This document shows, one piece after another, positions 34,275 to 41,648 of a DNA stretch of 64,000 nt. This DNA is from Marinobacterium halophilum (lineage in GTDB: Bacteria > Pseudomonadota > Gammaproteobacteria > Pseudomonadales > Balneatricaceae). The stretch spans positions 40,957-104,956 of the forward strand of contig NZ_PYGI01000017.1 in the NCBI RefSeq assembly GCF_003014615.1, given 5' to 3'. The notes below the pieces were generated by a model. It worked only from the letters and a program-made list of their open reading frames with translations, did no database searches and was not told where the DNA came from. The position numbers and the translations under genes were made by a program. The first letter of the stretch is position 1. Each line of letters starts with the position of its first letter.

Positions 34275-36007
34275 ATGCACATAATTCTCCAGAAAAACGT
34301 TGATGAATTGATTTCAGATTATGAGCTAGAAGAGTATTCCGACAGCAAAAAATTTGAATTTTTTTGTAATTTTTGCTCGATATCAAAGAAGTATTTGGGT
34401 CGATTTAACCCAAAAGACATTACAACTGATGCTGATGATGCAGCAATTGATGGCATTGCAATAATTGTTGATGGAGAGCTTATCGTCACCTCAGATGATG
34501 CGGAGCAAATTTTTTCGACGCATAAATCTAACCTAGTTGTAGAAATCGTTTTTGTCCAAGCTAAAAGTGGCGAAAGTTTTAAGAAGGAAGAAATTGCAAA
34601 TTTTTCCATGGGATTAACTGACTTTCTCAGTCTCGAACCGCATCTTCCGAACGGGAAGCTAAATACAGATTCATTGAATATTTTCAAAGTTGTTTTGAAT
34701 AACTTGAAAAAATCCGAAATAGAAGGCCTCACGCTTCTGTCTATTACTGCACCAGCGGAACTTACAAGGCCGAAGATGAAATCGAAGCTGCATTTAAAAT
34801 TGTAAAGAGGAGTGTCGAAGAAACGGATTTATTCTCTGGAGTAGATGTTCACCCTCTAGGCCGTAGCGAACTATTATCCTACTGGACAGATATATCAGAA
34901 AAAAATGAAGCCAAGCTAAAGGTTGTTGATTACTTCGGAATGCCACCCATGCCCGAAATTCCACAATCATATATTGCTGTTGTTAATGCAAAAGAGTTTA
35001 TTAACCAATTACTAACCGGAGAGGATGGCCTTTTAAACAATAGTATATTTGAAGAAAACGTAAGAGCGTTTCTAGGATCGGATAATGATGTTAACTCAGG
35101 AATAGAGGAAACACTTCGCAGTGAAAATAAAAAGAAAATATTTTCTGTTTTAAACAACGGGATAACCATAGTTGCTCCGGAGTTAACTCTTACTCCAAAC
35201 TCAAAAGAAATCGATTTAACCAACTATCAGATAATCAATGGCTGTCAAACAAGTAATGCTTTGTTTTTATGCCAAGAAGAATTAGACGACACCGTAAATG
35301 TGATAGTTAAGTTTATCGAATCGCCGAACAGCGATGTTTCTACAGATATTATTTCTGCGACCAACAGCCAGTCCCAAGTTTCGAAAGAGGCCTTTTACGG
35401 TCTTCACAAAAAAGCGAAGCTCGTTCAGAAATATTTTGAAGCTAAAAATAAAGATGCGTTACAGGATGGTCGCGTTTATTTTGAACGTCGTGAAAATGAG
35501 TACCGAGATCATGGTCATCAATCCACTAGGGTTTTTGATATTCGGGAATCATCAAGGGCTTTTGCGGCTATGTTTCTCAATCAGCCTCATAATGCAGCTA
35601 GGTATGTGAAAACTATTTTTTCATCACCAGATATTAAACTTTTCCGAGAGGATGATCATGAATCTCTTTACTATTGCTCGGCCCTCGCAATGTATAAATA
35701 CAACACTCTAATTAACGGAAGGAAAATTGGAGCACCTGGGTACAATAAGCTTAGATGGCATATTATATATCTATTTAAGTGGGTAGCTCGTGGAAAAGTT
35801 GAGGATATATATCCAAATTCTGGAAAAGCGTCAAAATATACAGACGCGATTATAGAATCATTGCTTTCTGACGATCGCAGTTATGTGAAGAATTTTGAGC
35901 GTTGCCAAGAAATAATCGAAGCAGTTGGTCATCCCAGCGACGATGCCTTAAAACGCGGAAAATTCACAGCGGACCTTCGTGCTAAAGCAGAAGAATTACT
36001 GCATTAA
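34275..36007 (+). pseudogene. AIPR-family abortive phage infection protein, broken by a frameshift
   Basis: Two adjoining frames together make one AIPR (PF10592) protein of about 576 residues. The first frame (34275-34805) covers the N-terminal part (FNPKDITTDADDAAIDGIAI, VEIVFVQAKSGESF). From about 34709 the -1 frame carries the continuation, including YYCTSGTYKAEDEIEAAF, VDYFGMPPMPEIPQ, SVLNNGITIVA, NYQIINGCQTSNAL and ATNSQSQVSKEAF, to a stop at 36005-36007. The switch point coincides with a run of six A at 34707-34712; seven A would restore one open frame. AIPR proteins are linked to abortive infection. AT-rich codons mark foreign origin. It could be a true pseudogene, a phase-variable gene or a sequencing error. 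Confidence 0.85.
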
Positions 36008-36022
36008 AATATGTGAAAAAAC

Positions 36023-36081
36023 TCCTAACAAACAAAGGCAGCGGATGCTTCGCACCGCTGCTTTTTCTCGGAGAGTTATGG
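36023..36081 (+). terminator. Terminator-like hairpin, possibly a short degenerate attC site
   Basis: GCAGCGG (36038-36044) and CCGCTGC (36055-36061) followed by TTTTT. The surroundings TCCTAAC (36023) and GTTATGG (36075) are 59 bases apart, the size of the shortest attC sites, and the next ORF starts inside GTTATGG. The core boxes deviate from RYYYAAC/GTTRRRY, so terminator is the safer call. Confidence 0.5.
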
Positions 36082-36521
36082 ACAATATTCAATTACAGAG
36101 TAAAACTAAAGCACTTAAGGGGAGTGTGGAAGCATACTGGTTTGAAAATGAAAATATTGGTTTAGAAAAAACGTTGTTTCATCGGATAAGCATTCCTTTA
36201 GCTGCTTTTGATTCGAGCTTAGATTATGAAAAGCAGTCAGTGGAAACTGAGATTTTTTTGGATTGGTATAAGTTGGATCTTTCATATCCAGATGATTTAG
36301 ATGGCTTGAATTTAAAACACGCGTCATATCCTGATGCAGAAGGTTCTGTATATGTTGGTTCTGCTCATAATTGGTGCGATGTTAAAAGACTAGTTATATC
36401 TAAAAATTATGATGCTAGCTTTAGTGTGGTTGGAGAAGTTTTTATCGAATTCGAAAATGAAGGTGTAGCAAAAAACGAGATTTTTAAATTTGAAACGAAC
36501 ATTGAATTTATCAAAGCTTAA
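36078..36521 (+). CDS. Integron-cassette protein of unknown function
   Basis: 147 residues from ATG 36078 with GGAGAG just upstream. I do not recognise a family. The sequence has no signal peptide or membrane segment, is acidic, and looks beta-rich (LSYPDDLDGLNLKHASYPDAEGSVYVGSAHNWCDVKRL, then FSVVGEVFIEFENEGV). Its stop codon TAA lies inside the left end of a clear attC site, the normal position of a cassette gene. AT-rich codon use like the AIPR gene. It could be a partner of AIPR if both came in as one cassette, since the boundary between them is doubtful. Confidence 0.72.
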   Translation: MDNIQLQSKTKALKGSVEAYWFENENIGLEKTLFHRISIPLAAFDSSLDYEKQSVETEIFLDWYKLDLSYPDDLDGLNLKHASYPDAEGSVYVGSAHNWCDVKRLVISKNYDASFSVVGEVFIEFENEGVAKNEIFKFETNIEFIKA

Positions 36522-36626
36522 CAAACGGCTCAAACCGACCTCTACTGCGTTGCTCGTTTTGTGCTTTACCGCTACGCTCGCACAAAATAAACAACTCCGT
36601 TCCGGCGGCTTAATCGGGCGTTAAGC
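36516..36626 (+). repeat. attC site 1 (VCR-like, 111 bp)
   Basis: Outer boxes GCTTAAC (36516-36522) and GTTAAGC (36620-36626) are exact inverted repeats fitting RYYYAAC/GTTRRRY. Inside, left CGGCTCAAACCG pairs with the complement of CGGCTTAATCG leaving one unpaired C, the extrahelical base attC sites need. The centre has TTTTGTGC / GCACAAAA. The AAA versus GGGC spacers next to the outer boxes are as in Vibrio repeats. Confidence 0.88.
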
Positions 36627-36648
36627 AAAGTTTGAACATGAGGTGATC

Positions 36649-37065
36649 ATGGCTGAAAAGGGATGGCCTCGGAATTTAAGTACAGGTCCAAATGGTGGGC
36701 AGTCGACAGGCCCTGGAGGAGGGCTGTCAACGGGCCCTGGTGGCGGAGCTTCCATCGGTCCCGGCGGCGGAATGTCAACAGGTCCTGGTGGGGGCTTATC
36801 TACTGGCCCAGGCGGGGGGCTCTCAACTGGTCCAAGTGGTGGATTATCTACGGGTCCCGGAGGCGGCCTTTCAACTGGCCCAGGAGGCGGATTGTCAACC
36901 GGCCCCGGCGGCGGCTTGTCTACTGGTTCGGGTGGCGGTTTGTCGACAGGACCGACACCTTGCTATTTGCCTATTCCACCTTGGAATGTGTTTGTCCAAG
37001 AACTTGAGAGGTTGGGGATGCATAGTTACGCCGATCAAATTCGACGCCGTCGTCCTGATGCCTAG
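36649..37065 (+). CDS. Cassette protein with LSTGPGGG repeats
   Basis: 138 residues from ATG 36649 (GAGGTGAT site). After MAEKGWPRN come eleven copies of an eight-residue unit, mostly LSTGPGGG, with variants in copies 1, 2, 4, 5, 7 and 11, and a partial twelfth, then a 44-residue tail (PTPCYLPIPPWNVFVQELER...). I recall similar Gly-repeat proteins with a PPW..F..EL tail as frequent cassette products of unknown role. The repeats probably form a stiff polyglycine-II-like or beta structure; the tail may be the functional part. It lies cleanly between attC 1 and attC 2. Confidence 0.82.
   Translation: MAEKGWPRNLSTGPNGGQSTGPGGGLSTGPGGGASIGPGGGMSTGPGGGLSTGPGGGLSTGPSGGLSTGPGGGLSTGPGGGLSTGPGGGLSTGSGGGLSTGPTPCYLPIPPWNVFVQELERLGMHSYADQIRRRRPDA
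36676..36954 (+). repeat. Coding tandem repeat, 24-bp unit, 11.6 copies
   Basis: Eleven full units encoding xSxGxxGG plus a partial one. The codons vary strongly between units while the protein unit is kept, so selection acts on the peptide and the array is not a fresh expansion. Confidence 0.9.
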
Positions 37066-37070
37066 TACTT

Positions 37071-37155
37071 GCTCAACAAGGCAATCAAATTCGTTCAGGC
37101 CTGCGGTTTCCACCGGACGCCCCTTTCGGGTCGCCGTTTATTGCTGGCGTTATAA
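37071..37155 (+). repeat. attC site 2 (85 bp)
   Basis: Left core GCTCAAC and right core GTTATAA. Inner box GCAATCAAA pairs with TTTATTGC, leaving one extra C on the left arm as the extrahelical base. A central GC-rich imperfect hairpin (GGACGCCCC/GGGTCGCC) lies between. Confidence 0.83.
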
Positions 37156-37167
37156 ATAGGAGGAGTA

Positions 37168-37641
37168 ATGATCGAAGAGATCGGAGAATGGATACATCAG
37201 GTGAACTCCTTGCATAAAGAAGTGCGTCGGCCTTGCTCTGTCCTTGCAGAACATTTCAATGGTTTTTACTCGCCTGACTTTCTCAAAACAGCGTTTTTCG
37301 TTGTTACCGACGAAATTCCGAAGCCTGATTTTCCAGAGCTCCGGGAAGCAGGTCTAGGCGATTTCATCGACATGAACGTTGGAGGTATCACCTACAACGA
37401 TACGTATTACGTAAAGAAAGAGGTCGCAAACGAGCTTAGGCTTCACTTCCATGAATTGGTTCATGTGCTGCAATGGCGAGAGCTCGGCCCTCAAGGATTC
37501 ATCGAGCGCTACATTCGAGAAATTCAAGATTTTGGGTATGACAACGCTCCGCTAGAAAAGATGGCCTATGCCTTAGATGGGCACTACCAAAGCAAGGGAC
37601 GGCACCTCAGCGTTGAGCGGTTTGTCCGAGAAAATGTATAA
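37168..37641 (+). CDS. Cassette-encoded small metalloprotease-like protein (HExxH)
   Basis: 157 residues from ATG 37168, behind AGGAGG. HFHELVHVLQWRELG (about residues 92-106) contains the HExxH zinc motif followed by a hydrophobic helix. A Glu-containing helix further on (PLEKMAYALDGHY) may give the third ligand, as in gluzincin-like or DUF4157-like folds. No signal peptide, so cytoplasmic; the substrate is unknown. It starts 12 bases after attC 2 and its stop touches a half attC site, so it is the last cassette of the array. Confidence 0.78.
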   Translation: MIEEIGEWIHQVNSLHKEVRRPCSVLAEHFNGFYSPDFLKTAFFVVTDEIPKPDFPELREAGLGDFIDMNVGGITYNDTYYVKKEVANELRLHFHELVHVLQWRELGPQGFIERYIREIQDFGYDNAPLEKMAYALDGHYQSKGRHLSVERFVRENV

Positions 37642-37679
37642 CAATTTACGTTACTCGGACGCATTAAAGTGCGCCGGTG
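37636..37679 (+). repeat. Half attC site at the right border of the array
   Basis: GTATAACAATTTACG looks like the left arm of an attC site and CGGACGCA/TGCGCCG forms a central stem with one bulged A, but no matching right arm follows. The array seems to have been cut here. Confidence 0.5.
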
Positions 37680-37820
37680 TGTTCCGCGCTAGCGATCCAA
37701 GTTACCCACGATCACTTCAATTGGGTTTTGCGGTGTTGGGTTAGTGGGTTACCGGTTTGATAGTTGATGTCGAATCAAACCAAAAAGTAACCCGATCACC
37801 CATCAGTTCATCATTGATTA

Positions 37821-38849
37821 TTAGACCGAAAGTTCTTTTCGGACTATGTCTGTGCCCGCACTCAAGGCATGTAGTTTGGCTCTTGCGACTGCACGAGGTA
37901 AAGGGGTCATGCCACAGTTGGTACAAGGATAAAGCTTGTCGGCATCGACAAATTGGAGCGCTTTTCGCAGAGTGTCGGCGACTTCTTCAGGGGTTTCGAT
38001 GGTATTGGTTGCCACATCAATAGCACCCACCATTACTTTTTTGCCTCGAAGGAGTCCAAGCAGCTCGATAGGAACACGGGAGTTATGACACTCCAGTGAT
38101 ATAATATCGATATTGGACTTTTGCAGCTTGGGAAAAATTTCTTCATATTGGCGCCACTCGGTACCTAATGTTTTCTTCCAATCTGTATTGGCTTTAATAC
38201 CATAGCCATAGCAGATGTGCACAGCCGTTTCACACTTAAGCCCTTCTATTGCACGTTCTAACGTGGCAATACCCCAATCATTGACTTCATCAAAAAACAC
38301 GTTAAATGCAGGTTCATCAAATTGAATGATATCAACACCCGCTGCTTCCAATTCCTTAGCTTCTTGATTGAGTATTTTGGCGAATTCCCATGCCAACTTC
38401 TCACGACTTCTATAATGATCATCATAAAGCGTGTCGATCATCGTCATAGGGCCAGGAAGAGCCCATTTAATGGGTTGTTTGGTTTGTTGACGTAAAAACT
38501 TGGCATCTTCAACAAATACCGAATTTTGGCGACTTACATCACCAGTGACTGTCGGTACATTCGCATCATAACGATTACGAATTCTAACCGTTTTACGGTT
38601 TTCAAAATCAACACCGTTGAGGTGCTCAATAAAGGTCGTGACAAAGTGTTGGCGCGTTTGCTCACCATCGCTAACAATATCAATACCTGCTAGCTGTTGC
38701 TCTTGCAATGACACACGTAACGCATCTTGTTTGCCCTCAATCAGTGCTTCATCTTGCAACTTCCAGGGTGACCATAGTGTCTCAGGTTCTGCAAGCCAGG
38801 AGGGTTTAGGTAGACTACCTGCAGTTGATGTGGGCAATAATTTTTTCAT
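37821..38849 (-). CDS. mesD: Folate-independent methionine synthase MesD
   Basis: 342 residues from ATG 38849. It is the catalytic (C-terminal) half of MetE only, without the N-terminal folate-binding half. Zinc/homocysteine residues: His and Cys in HICYGYG, Glu-Cys in SLECHNSR, Cys in CTNCGM; start TAGSLPKPSWL and IDIVSDGEQTRQHF are typical of core-MetE. Its neighbour upstream is DUF1852 (MesX). This pair was described in Acinetobacter as an oxygen-requiring methionine synthase that does not use methyl-folate. The methyl donor is unknown. The two genes are 28 bases apart. AT-rich, probably acquired. Confidence 0.9.
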   Translation of the reverse strand: MKKLLPTSTAGSLPKPSWLAEPETLWSPWKLQDEALIEGKQDALRVSLQEQQLAGIDIVSDGEQTRQHFVTTFIEHLNGVDFENRKTVRIRNRYDANVPTVTGDVSRQNSVFVEDAKFLRQQTKQPIKWALPGPMTMIDTLYDDHYRSREKLAWEFAKILNQEAKELEAAGVDIIQFDEPAFNVFFDEVNDWGIATLERAIEGLKCETAVHICYGYGIKANTDWKKTLGTEWRQYEEIFPKLQKSNIDIISLECHNSRVPIELLGLLRGKKVMVGAIDVATNTIETPEEVADTLRKALQFVDADKLYPCTNCGMTPLPRAVARAKLHALSAGTDIVRKELSV

Positions 38850-38877
38850 GATGAGTAATCTTGTATCTCTGGGGTGA

Positions 38878-39855
38878 TTAAAATGTGTAATTGGCAGACC
38901 ATTGATCAAGCAGCTTTCGATATGGCTTGATGAAGTTTTCTTCAGCAAATTCACCCTGTTTAGCCGCTAAATGGTTGCGCTCTTCTCGATCATAATCAAC
39001 GGGAGTTAGGGAATAGTCTTGATGATTCAAACTTGGTTGATAATGCTCGCCTGCTACAGTATTAGCGTTATATATCTCAGGCCGGTAAATTTTTTGAAAT
39101 GTCTCCATCGTACTAATGGTACTGGCAAGTTCAAGATTCGTGTAATCGTTCAGCAAATCACCGAAGAAATAAAAGGCCAAAGGCGCAGAACTGCCAGGAG
39201 GCATGAAATAGCGAACCTGCAACCCCATTTTCCTGAAATAATTTTCAGTCAACGAGGATTTGTTTGGCTGGTATTCGAAGCCTAGTACAGGATGCTGGTT
39301 TTCAGTCCGGCGATAGACTTTATTATCCGATACGCTCAGGCAAATAACAGGAAGCTTGGTGAAATTATCCTTATAATGATTCGATTTTACGAAGCACTTG
39401 AATATTTTCCCATGTAGATCACCAAAATTATCGGGGACGCTAAACTCGGTTTTATCCTTATTATGATTTAATAGCAGTACGCTAAAGTCATAATCGCGCA
39501 CATAAGAAGAAAAATTATTACCGACAATTCCTTCAATATTTTTGTTGGTTTTGTGATCAAAAATATTTGTTTTCAATATTTCAATGGTTGGAAAGGTACA
39601 GCCATTACTTTCAACATCAATATTAACGGAAATTATTTCAAGGTGGATAGAATAACGATCTCCATTGGGGTTATCCCAATGTGCTAAGGTATTGAAACGA
39701 TTATGGATCATTTCCAGTGTGTCAATAAGATTGTCTTGGCGTCTGCTTCCTCGGGCCAAGTTTGCAAAATTGGTCGTGATACGCGTATTGTCCGATGGTT
39801 GATAGTTCTTATCGAAACAAATGCTCTTAATGGTAAATTCAAACTCTGTGTTCAT
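38878..39855 (-). CDS. mesX: MesX (DUF1852), partner of MesD
   Basis: 325 residues, the size of DUF1852 proteins. Start MNTEFEFTIKSICFDKNYQPSDNTRITTNFANLARG; later HPVLGFEYQPNKSSLTENYFRKMGLQVRYFMPPGSSAPLAFYFFGDL. This family is required with MesD for methionine synthesis in Acinetobacter. AAGG is 8 bases before the ATG. First gene of the mesX-mesD operon on the minus strand, AT-rich like mesD. Confidence 0.9.
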   Translation of the reverse strand: MNTEFEFTIKSICFDKNYQPSDNTRITTNFANLARGSRRQDNLIDTLEMIHNRFNTLAHWDNPNGDRYSIHLEIISVNIDVESNGCTFPTIEILKTNIFDHKTNKNIEGIVGNNFSSYVRDYDFSVLLLNHNKDKTEFSVPDNFGDLHGKIFKCFVKSNHYKDNFTKLPVICLSVSDNKVYRRTENQHPVLGFEYQPNKSSLTENYFRKMGLQVRYFMPPGSSAPLAFYFFGDLLNDYTNLELASTISTMETFQKIYRPEIYNANTVAGEHYQPSLNHQDYSLTPVDYDREERNHLAAKQGEFAEENFIKPYRKLLDQWSANYTF

Positions 39856-40219
39856 CGTTAACCTTGCATTATAATATTTGAGATTAAGCTTAAATGTATT
39901 CCATGCCCTTACCGGGATAAGTTATTTCATATTCTTAGCTTCCCAGTCAGTAGTCCTTACAGTCTCTTTATATTTTTATTTAATGGCCTGGTTATAAAAC
40001 AACTGTAATGTTGCCTTGCGTTAAGAGCAGAGAGTGTATTTTTACCTGAACCACAGTATGAATAATATTGATTTAATCTTATTGATATATGAATATGGCT
40101 CATGAGTTGTGCTGAAGCTGACAGGGAACTGCACAGTCAGCACTGGCCAGGAACTTCAGGTTTGATTTCTCAGATTGAAGCTCTAAGATGATCCGCTTTC
40201 CAATGTGGATGGATAGAAC
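39856..40219. other. Intergenic region between mesX and the TauE/SafE gene
   Basis: 364 bases between divergent genes, AT-rich towards mesX. A TATTATAAT stretch (minus strand, 39868-39878) lies very near the mesX start. I see no riboswitch, repeat or ORF that I can support. Confidence 0.4.
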
Positions 40220-41020
40220 ATGCTAACAACTCTGCTTCTCTATGTAGTATTGGGCGCGTTTGCGGGCGTCGTGGCGGGTCTCTTCGGCATCGGTGGCGGG
40301 TTGTTGATCGTGCCGGTATTGGTTATTTCTTTCGAACTTCAGGGCGTATCGCCCGAAGTGCTGACCCACATGGCGGTGGCCACCTCGCTGGCGACCATCG
40401 TGGTGACTTCAATCAGTTCGGTGCGGGCGCACCACAAGCATGGCGCTGTGCGCTGGGAGCTGTTCAAGCCACTGGCACTGGGCATTCTGCTGGGTGCCTT
40501 GCTGGGCGTGAATACGGCTGTGCAGCTGCCGGGCGAGGTGCTACAGATTGCATTGGGGGTGTTTGCCCTGATGGTGGCTATCCAGATGGCACTTAGCCTA
40601 AAGCCGGGCGCGGGTGATCAGGTTGCGTCAAACGTTGAGCTGGGAGTTGCAGGTGGGTTCATCGGTTGGGCATCGTCCATTTTTGGTATCGGCGGCGGTA
40701 CCCTTAGCGTGCCTTATCTGAGCTGGCGCCGGGTGGTGATGCAGCAGGCGGTAGCCACCTCGGCGGCTTGCGGCTTACCCATCGCCGTTATGGGAGCGTT
40801 GACCAATATCTGGATAGGCTGGGGTGAATCCGATTTGCCGCAATGGAGTCTGGGATATGTCTACCTGCCGGCCTTTGCCGGTATTGTGCTGGCCAGCTCA
40901 CTCACCGCCCCGATTGGGGCGCGGCTGGCTCACCGGCTGTCGCAGCCAATGCTGAAAAAGGTCTTTGCCGTATTTCTGGTCGTGGTTGCTGGACGTTTCA
41001 TTTTTTCCAATCTGGGTTAA
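40220..41020 (+). CDS. TauE/SafE-family sulfite/anion permease
   Basis: 266 residues, about eight membrane spans. Duplicated family motif: GLFGIGGGLLIVPVL (about 20-34) and SSIFGIGGGTLSVPYLSW (about 151-168). TauE/SafE proteins export or import small sulfur-containing organic or inorganic anions (sulfite, sulfoacetate). GC-rich codons match the core genome, unlike the genes at its left. No pathway genes adjoin; a link to the thiosulfate-type YeeE gene at 50.8 kb is only thematic. Confidence 0.9.
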   Translation: MLTTLLLYVVLGAFAGVVAGLFGIGGGLLIVPVLVISFELQGVSPEVLTHMAVATSLATIVVTSISSVRAHHKHGAVRWELFKPLALGILLGALLGVNTAVQLPGEVLQIALGVFALMVAIQMALSLKPGAGDQVASNVELGVAGGFIGWASSIFGIGGGTLSVPYLSWRRVVMQQAVATSAACGLPIAVMGALTNIWIGWGESDLPQWSLGYVYLPAFAGIVLASSLTAPIGARLAHRLSQPMLKKVFAVFLVVVAGRFIFSNLG

Positions 41021-41176
41021 ACCTGCACCTGGGTGCATGAACCTGAACTGACACTGCTTCAGGTACACTGGTATGGGCTGGTGTGCCTGACAACTCTTGG
41101 CCAGGCCAACCTGTAAGTTAGCCTCTTGCGCACATTGCAGACAGGCAGATATTCGTGGGAATCAGGCAGTATCATC

Positions 41177-41605
41177 ATGAAAGCATCAGAGCTACAAGAA
41201 AAATTAATAGCTGAAGGGTGCAACCCAAATAATTTTTCTGTATTTGGAAGAGGTAGTGACGCTTTCTGCTTGGATAAGAAAGGCAGTAAATGGGTGGTTT
41301 TCTATTCTGATAGAGGTTGTGATTCTGAACCCGTCTTTACTACTAAACACGAAGAAGTAGCTTGCGAGTATTTCTTTAACTATGTAATCAAGCAGCAACA
41401 TTGGCATATAGTTGGCTTCTTTAAACATGAGTCTGAAGCCGTTGAATTAGAAAATAATCTTGTTTCAATAGGTATCAAACCAATAAGAAATAATATTCCT
41501 GCCTATAAAACTGCTAATGACCCACGTTACAGGGTTTTTGTTGTAGGCAAAGATATTTTTAAAGCAAGGGAGCGCTTAGGTCTTGTCAAAGTCAGCTATG
41601 CTTAA
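41177..41605 (+). CDS. Unknown AT-rich gene
   Basis: 142 residues from ATG 41177 (frame opens at 41126 but that part is not protein-like). No known family recognised. The centre has WVVFYSDRGCDSEPVFTTKHEEVACEYFFNYVIKQQHWHIVGFF, and the end RYRVFVVGKDIFKARERLGL looks like a small alpha/beta domain resembling SPOR/DUF2007-like repeats. Soluble, acidic. The layout (single small soluble protein, AT-rich in a GC-rich setting) is typical of orphan immunity proteins of contact-dependent toxins, but no toxin gene is next to it. Confidence 0.65.
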   Translation: MKASELQEKLIAEGCNPNNFSVFGRGSDAFCLDKKGSKWVVFYSDRGCDSEPVFTTKHEEVACEYFFNYVIKQQHWHIVGFFKHESEAVELENNLVSIGIKPIRNNIPAYKTANDPRYRVFVVGKDIFKARERLGLVKVSYA

Positions 41606-41648
41606 AAAGCGCATGTTGTCGGATTTATCGGGGGAAGAACGACGTTAT

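Noticed and set aside
36676..36954. Regular 24-bp repeats suggesting a CRISPR or minisatellite
   Set aside because: There are no unique spacers; the repeats are in frame and encode an eight-residue unit with varied codons, so it is a coding repeat.
39856..40219. Riboswitch upstream of mesX (SAM or cobalamin)
   Set aside because: No conserved SAM- or cobalamin-riboswitch core could be recognised in either orientation.
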